Part shown: positions 60,391-64,000 of the stretch, piece by piece
Position numbering within the stretch: position 1 is the first letter of the stretch
Layout of the letters: the number at the start of each line of letters is the position of its first letter
Assembly: GCF_001975985.1 (NCBI RefSeq)
Contig: NZ_MTQF01000005.1
Span: forward strand, 411,261 to 475,260
Length of the DNA stretch: 64,000 nt
Source of the DNA: [Flexibacter] sp. ATCC 35103
Lineage (GTDB): Bacteria > Bacteroidota > Bacteroidia > Flavobacteriales > Flavobacteriaceae
Direction: 5' to 3'
Notes under the pieces: model-generated
Seen by the model: only the letters and a program-made list of their open reading frames with translations
Told to the model about the DNA's origin: nothing
Databases searched by the model: none
Position numbers and translations under genes: made by a program

Positions 60391-60430
60391 AAAAATCAAA
60401 GGCATAGTTTACTATGCCTTTGATTTTTAT
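60391..60430 (+). terminator. Terminator after the aldolase gene
   Basis: A perfect 17-base stem (AAAAATCAAAGGCATAG) with a TTTA loop and T-runs on both strands, shared with the convergent membrane-protein gene. Confidence 0.93.
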
Positions 60431-60464
60431 ACTAATCATTAGATTTTCGACTTTTTTATTCACG

Positions 60465-61214
60465 TCATTCCTCAAAGATTTTTTCAGTATTAACCGGATT
60501 ATTTTCCTGATAAAGTTTCTGGCCTATTACACCTTTGTCTCCCAATGCGCGTCCTTTTATTAACCAGGCAATTCCAAATGCAAAAAGCGCAAGTGCCTCA
60601 AGTACTAAAGTTGAATACCTAAACAATTTTAAAGACTCAGAAATAGGTACCAGAATAACAAATGCAATAATAGCATAACCGCAGGTTCTGTAAATATTAT
60701 TTTCATTTAAAATACTCTTGGGAGCTCTCGTTTCGTTTTCCTGCCCAATTGTAAAGACATTAATCGCTAATAAAGCGAATATCAAAAATAAAATGGCGGC
60801 AAAACTATAATGAAGCCAACCCAGCCACTTTTCAGGAATAGGAATCAGTGTGTAAATTTTATCTTTAAAATCATCAGGATTTGTTGGAAATAAAGCTACT
60901 CCCAAAGCCATGATTCCGGAAATGTTGGTCAGTAAATAATCATTTTTCCAAAGTGAAGCGTTTTTGTTTCCTTTGTAACAAATAAGAAATAACCCAACGG
61001 CACATAAAGTTCCGGTAAATATTTCTCTTAAGTTCGTATAATAATAATCACTTATAGAAGGCTGAACATTAGTTTGAAAAAAAGGAATAAAAGAAAGTCC
61101 CACTAATAAAATTGGAAGACTAATGCCTAAATAACCAATAGCACGCCTGATTCTTCTGTAAGTAAAAATATCGTAGCTTTCAATTTTAATCCCGTTGTTT
61201 ATTTCTATTTTCAT
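60465..61214 (-). CDS. Multi-pass membrane protein of unknown function
   Basis: A 249-residue protein with about six membrane helices (near 26-45, 68-83, 97-112, 135-152, 180-195 and 200-218) and a hydrophilic C-terminus. Conserved-looking segments are SISDYYYTNLREIFTGTLCAVG and LHYSFAAILFLIFALLAINVF. I do not recognise the family with confidence; a DUF998-like relation is possible. It is followed on the same strand by the methyltransferase and Mpo1-like genes upstream, 37 bases away, and may be the last gene of that unit. Confidence 0.65.
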   Translation of the reverse strand: MKIEINNGIKIESYDIFTYRRIRRAIGYLGISLPILLVGLSFIPFFQTNVQPSISDYYYTNLREIFTGTLCAVGLFLICYKGNKNASLWKNDYLLTNISGIMALGVALFPTNPDDFKDKIYTLIPIPEKWLGWLHYSFAAILFLIFALLAINVFTIGQENETRAPKSILNENNIYRTCGYAIIAFVILVPISESLKLFRYSTLVLEALALFAFGIAWLIKGRALGDKGVIGQKLYQENNPVNTEKIFEE

Positions 61215-61251
61215 GTTGTAAAAAATAATTACAGTAAATAAAATTTAAATA

Positions 61252-62124
61252 CTATTGTTTTATTCCAATAGCAGTTCTGTAAAATTCGTAACCGTTTTCA
61301 GCTCTTTTTGGTAAATACCTCTCGCGATATTCATTTGCACCTAAATCTTCTATTAGTTGAATATCAAACTGATGTAAATAATCAGATAATTTGCTTGGTA
61401 AGAAACCAAAAGTCCATTGCTCTTCAAGCTTGTTAAGATCCTGTAATAATTTTTCGCCTCCTAAAAATAATTTAGGATTTTCGAGTATTTCCTGATGTAC
61501 ATAAGTGAAAATAACATGCGAATTTTTAGCAAATTTAGAGATAAAAGCAAAAGTATTTGTGATAGCTTCTTCGGTTAGATAGTTTGTAACACCTTCCCAA
61601 ATGACAGCAGTGGGCTTGCTAAAGTCGATATTGTGTTGTGCCGCTAATTGATCAAGATCCTGTTTATTGAAATCTATTTGAAGAAAATCAATACGTTCAG
61701 GAATACTCCCAAGTCGGTTTTTATAGATTTGACGTTTAAAATTTGACGTATTAGGATGATCAATTTCTATAACCGAAACATCTTTCAGGAAATCAAGGCG
61801 AAGTCCTCTGGTATCAAATCCTGCACCTAAAATAATGACCTGTTTTACACCATTTAAAATAGCCTTATGAAGCAATTCGTCAATATATTTTGTTCGGGCA
61901 ATTCCTGAAGAAAAAGCCCCGGGTACTTTTTTTTGAATCGTATTCTCAATGTATTTTCTAATGACAGGATATTTAGACAATCGGGTAGCAAATCTTAATT
62001 TTCTATCCAGAAAATGTATCGCATAAGGATCTGAAAATAAGCGTTCATTGTTATTTAATCTTGTTTCTAAAGCACGGAACAATGCCATATATTGAGCCGT
62101 TCTACTGGTTTTATCTGCTTTCAT
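61252..62124 (-). CDS. LCMT/TIGR00027-type SAM-dependent methyltransferase
   Basis: A 290-residue class I methyltransferase of the leucine carboxyl methyltransferase-like family. It shows the N-terminal SRTAQYMALFRALE, a SAM loop with VIILGAGFDTRGLRL, the acidic IEIDHPNTSNFKR, and WEGVTNYLTEEAI. The family methylates carboxyl groups or small polyketide-type substrates; the target here is unknown. It lies 14 bases after the Mpo1-like gene in the same orientation. Confidence 0.85.
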   Translation of the reverse strand: MKADKTSRTAQYMALFRALETRLNNNERLFSDPYAIHFLDRKLRFATRLSKYPVIRKYIENTIQKKVPGAFSSGIARTKYIDELLHKAILNGVKQVIILGAGFDTRGLRLDFLKDVSVIEIDHPNTSNFKRQIYKNRLGSIPERIDFLQIDFNKQDLDQLAAQHNIDFSKPTAVIWEGVTNYLTEEAITNTFAFISKFAKNSHVIFTYVHQEILENPKLFLGGEKLLQDLNKLEEQWTFGFLPSKLSDYLHQFDIQLIEDLGANEYRERYLPKRAENGYEFYRTAIGIKQ

Positions 62125-62138
62125 AACCTTATTAGATA

Positions 62139-62609
62139 TTATAGATTTTTCTTGGAAAATAAATTGTCAACAACCCATGCAGGACCAATCATCAGAAATT
62201 GGAGATCTTTTAAGAAAGAAGGCTTTTTGCCTTCGATATTATGTCCGTAGAATTGCCCGATCCAGGCAATAACAAAAACACCAATAGAAAATATCCATAA
62301 AGGCACAAATTGACTTATATAATAATTTACGACCAGGCAAATCGCAGAAAAAACAGCAATTTTAATCGCCATGACTACAGATAAACGAATATAAAAAACA
62401 AGTACAAAAAGAAGGACCACAACAGCCCAATTTTCGATAACTGGTGTATTTAGTTTTAACGTATTTGCAATAATACCGCTTGGGATACTCATTAATAAAC
62501 CAACTATCGAAAAGTAAATCGCGGGAACACACACATAATGTATGGCTTTGTTTTTTGGGTTTTGATGACTTACTGCGTATTCTTCAAACCATTGTTCTAA
62601 TGTTCTCAT
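62139..62609 (-). CDS. DUF962 / Mpo1-like membrane protein
   Basis: A 156-residue membrane protein of the DUF962 family, which includes yeast Mpo1, an Fe(II) dioxygenase acting on 2-hydroxy fatty acids. It has WFEEYAVSHQNPKNKAIHYVCVP at the start (His in SHQNP and IHYV) and the closing IGQFYGHNIEGKKPSFLKDLQFLMIGPAW. Four or five helices are predicted. The ATG at 62609 is chosen. The open frame continues to 62738 but runs through the upstream gene's terminator. The lipid substrate is inferred from the family only. Confidence 0.85.
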   Translation of the reverse strand: MRTLEQWFEEYAVSHQNPKNKAIHYVCVPAIYFSIVGLLMSIPSGIIANTLKLNTPVIENWAVVVLLFVLVFYIRLSVVMAIKIAVFSAICLVVNYYISQFVPLWIFSIGVFVIAWIGQFYGHNIEGKKPSFLKDLQFLMIGPAWVVDNLFSKKNL

Positions 62610-62708
62610 TGTTTTGGATTTAGGTATACGTAAATCTAATAAAATTTCTTTTATTTTAATCAGAGACAGAATTTTTATTCCCGTTTTAGATTTAAAAACA
62701 TCAAAAAG

Positions 62709-62744
62709 AAATGCGCAAAATAAGGAACATTTGCGCATTTTTTT
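62709..62744 (-). terminator. Terminator after the gasdermin-like gene
   Basis: AAATGCGCAAA pairs with TTTGCGCATTT around a ten-base loop. On the minus strand it follows the stop at 62777 by about 33 bases; T-rich sequence is present on both sides. Confidence 0.8.
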
Positions 62745-62776
62745 ATCAGGTTCTATTTATGGATGAGGTTCCGGGA

Positions 62777-63478
62777 TCAGAATAAATTATGAGTATCTGT
62801 TACCAGAATAAGCTTCTGAAAACGGCTTCGGTCATAATCTATCCTGCTTGCTTTAACGGCGACCGGAAAATGAATTTCAGCGTTTGAAGTCATATGCAAT
62901 TTGTTTTGATTGCTAATTGCAAAATCTAGTTTTCCACTCGCGATTTCGTTTAAACTTGCCACTAAATTATCATCTAATGTAAAATCAGTTTCGATGTCTA
63001 CGATTAGATTTTTAGCAAATACAGTTCCTGTTATAACCAGAATATAATTGCGGTTTGCATTTTTTAATAACGACGGATTTGGGTGCAGAAAATCTGCAGA
63101 GAAAAAGTAATCTTCGATATTGCCAATAGTATATTCCTTGGTAACCGAATTGTCATAACTGATGGTTACGGTTTTTCCTGATTTAATTTTTGTAGAGATT
63201 TCAAACGCCCCAAGTCCAAGTGTTTTCAGGATCTCCTGCAAAAGCGTAATACCAATATTAAAACCATAATCATCTTTTTGATTAGAATTTACGCTTAAAG
63301 CCGGATTCTCAATTTCCGTTAGCACCACATTGCTCTTAAAGGCGTGTTCGATACTGGCATAGTAAAGCTGCGCTTCGTCAAACGGTTTTTTAAGCCATAG
63401 TTGTAATGGTTTATGATTTCTAACAGGGCCTTCGATAATATCATAACCTTGTTCGCTTAAAAATTTTGTAAGTTTCAT
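62777..63478 (-). CDS. Gasdermin-like protein (putative bGSDM)
   Basis: A 233-residue protein without signal peptide or catalytic motif. Its pattern recalls bacterial gasdermins, the pore-forming proteins of anti-phage cell death. The order is LSEQGYDIIEGPVRNHKPLQL at the start, GFNIGITLLQEILKTLGLG near 85-105, SGKTVTISYDNSV, then NYILVITGTVFAKNLIVDI and a closing VKASRIDYDRSRF with a 14-residue tail. No cysteine is present, so the lipidated N-terminal Cys of studied bGSDMs is missing. No protease gene is visible beside it. The ATG at 63478 is preferred to a TTG at 63547. This assignment rests on pattern memory and needs a search. Confidence 0.45.
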   Translation of the reverse strand: MKLTKFLSEQGYDIIEGPVRNHKPLQLWLKKPFDEAQLYYASIEHAFKSNVVLTEIENPALSVNSNQKDDYGFNIGITLLQEILKTLGLGAFEISTKIKSGKTVTISYDNSVTKEYTIGNIEDYFFSADFLHPNPSLLKNANRNYILVITGTVFAKNLIVDIETDFTLDDNLVASLNEIASGKLDFAISNQNKLHMTSNAEIHFPVAVKASRIDYDRSRFQKLILVTDTHNLF

Positions 63479-63874
63479 TTTGTTGTCTTTTAGATTAACA
63501 TCTTCGTTTGGGGTACTCTGGTATGCTTCTTTTACAATGAAATACAAATTATTTTTCTTAATTTGATTTAAATATTTGTGCTGTTTTTTTTACAAAATTA
63601 AGAATATACAGCGAAGTAGCGCTATTTTTTATATTAAGATTTATGTAATAAAAATCTTTATTAAACTTTTAAAGGATTATGATTTTAATGTGTCAAAAAT
63701 TTTAGAAAAACGAAAGCCCTAAATCTGTTTTGTTGAATTCAAAGTATTAGATTTAAAACTATGGCATGTAGAATATATCCTATTTTGTTGTTTTTAAAAC
63801 TTTTTATGGCAAACTGTTATTACCATAATATTTAATTTTATTCAGATTTAAAAACAACCACTAAATATTAGATT
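63479..63874. other. Divergent intergenic region
   Basis: About 400 AT-rich bases between the gasdermin-like gene and the partial gene at the window end. A minus-strand -7 box, TAATTTTG, lies at 63593-63600, about 115 bases before the gasdermin-like ATG. No other structure is recognised. Confidence 0.45.
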
Positions 63875-64000
63875 ATGGACTTTAAAAAATTTAAAAACCC
63901 GCAGCCTATTGTACTCCATATCACCTTAGAAAACGATGAAAAAGAGGCAAAAATACCGGTAAGAAATTATAAGCGTTATGATTATTACAATACTAAAAAC
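63875..64000 (+). CDS. Start of an unidentified gene (cut by the window end)
   Basis: An open frame from an ATG gives at least 42 residues, beginning MDFKKFKNPQPIVLHITLEN and continuing with EKEAKIPVRNYKRYDYYNTKN. It is hydrophilic, with no signal peptide. The family cannot be told from this piece. It is divergent from the gasdermin-like gene, so its identity matters: a protease here would support the gasdermin call. Confidence 0.5.
   Translation, partial: MDFKKFKNPQPIVLHITLENDEKEAKIPVRNYKRYDYYNTKN

Noticed and set aside
62610-62738. Upstream extension of the DUF962 frame (43 extra residues)
   Set aside because: It crosses the terminator at 62709-62744 and adds a non-family sequence; the ATG at 62609 gives the usual length.

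Overview
The window looks like chromosomal DNA of a Flavobacterium-type member of the Bacteroidota. The evidence is: AT-rich DNA; promoters with the Bacteroidota -7 box (TAnnTTTG) and almost no Shine-Dalgarno sequences; the gliding genes gldB and gldC; two very large secreted proteins with type IX secretion C-terminal domains; a PorP/SprF-like partner; and a DnaG primase without zinc ligands. The species cannot be fixed from the sequence alone.

Layout. 1-60: the 3' end of a tRNA (probably tRNA-Gly) and its terminator. 0.1-6.1 kb: dipeptidase E on the minus strand, then a plus-strand cluster of three carboxypeptidase-regulatory-like paralogues, a DUF6702-type protein and an M1 metallopeptidase. 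6.1-8.7 kb: a TatA-like protein, a PAP2 phosphatase, a repeat-rich spacer, an O-methyltransferase and a small helical lipoprotein. 8.9-12.3 kb: a minus-strand operon of YceI protein, outer-membrane barrel and YceI-like protein, plus a separate YceI gene. The two YceI promoters share a palindromic, Crp/Fnr-like operator at the same spacing. 12.5-22.5 kb: rlmN, a polyprenyl diphosphate synthase, lemA with a DUF2207 membrane protein, an ECF sigma factor with a one-TM partner and a PorT-like barrel, then dnaG. 22.5-27 kb: an orphan response regulator, nadE, gldBC, engB and an alpha/beta hydrolase.

27.2-43.5 kb is a complete division and cell-wall (dcw) cluster in the order mraZ-rsmH-ftsL-ftsI-murE-mraY-murD-ftsW-murG-murC-ftsQ-ftsA-ftsZ. 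It starts behind an array of GTGGT repeats that fits an MraZ operator overlapping the promoter. It supplies lipid II (meso-diaminopimelate type, judging by the MurE DNPR motif), flips or polymerises it, and builds the Z ring.

43.7-56.2 kb: yqeY, tRNA-Arg(TCG), and then the surface region. It holds a 1292-residue adhesin with five cadherin-like repeats and a gliding-type C-terminal domain, paired with a PorP/SprF-like protein, and an 1881-residue repeat protein with its own sorting domain. 56.2-64 kb: an orphan AAA ATPase, a DUF2024 protein, a MocR regulator divergent from a cupin and a DapA-like aldolase, a membrane protein, an LCMT-type methyltransferase, a DUF962/Mpo1-like protein, a protein that resembles bacterial gasdermins, and the start of an unidentified gene running off the end.

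The most interesting leads are the gasdermin-like protein at 62.8-63.5 kb, the paired YceI operators, the MraZ-box array, and the two surface-protein loci with internally repeated DNA.
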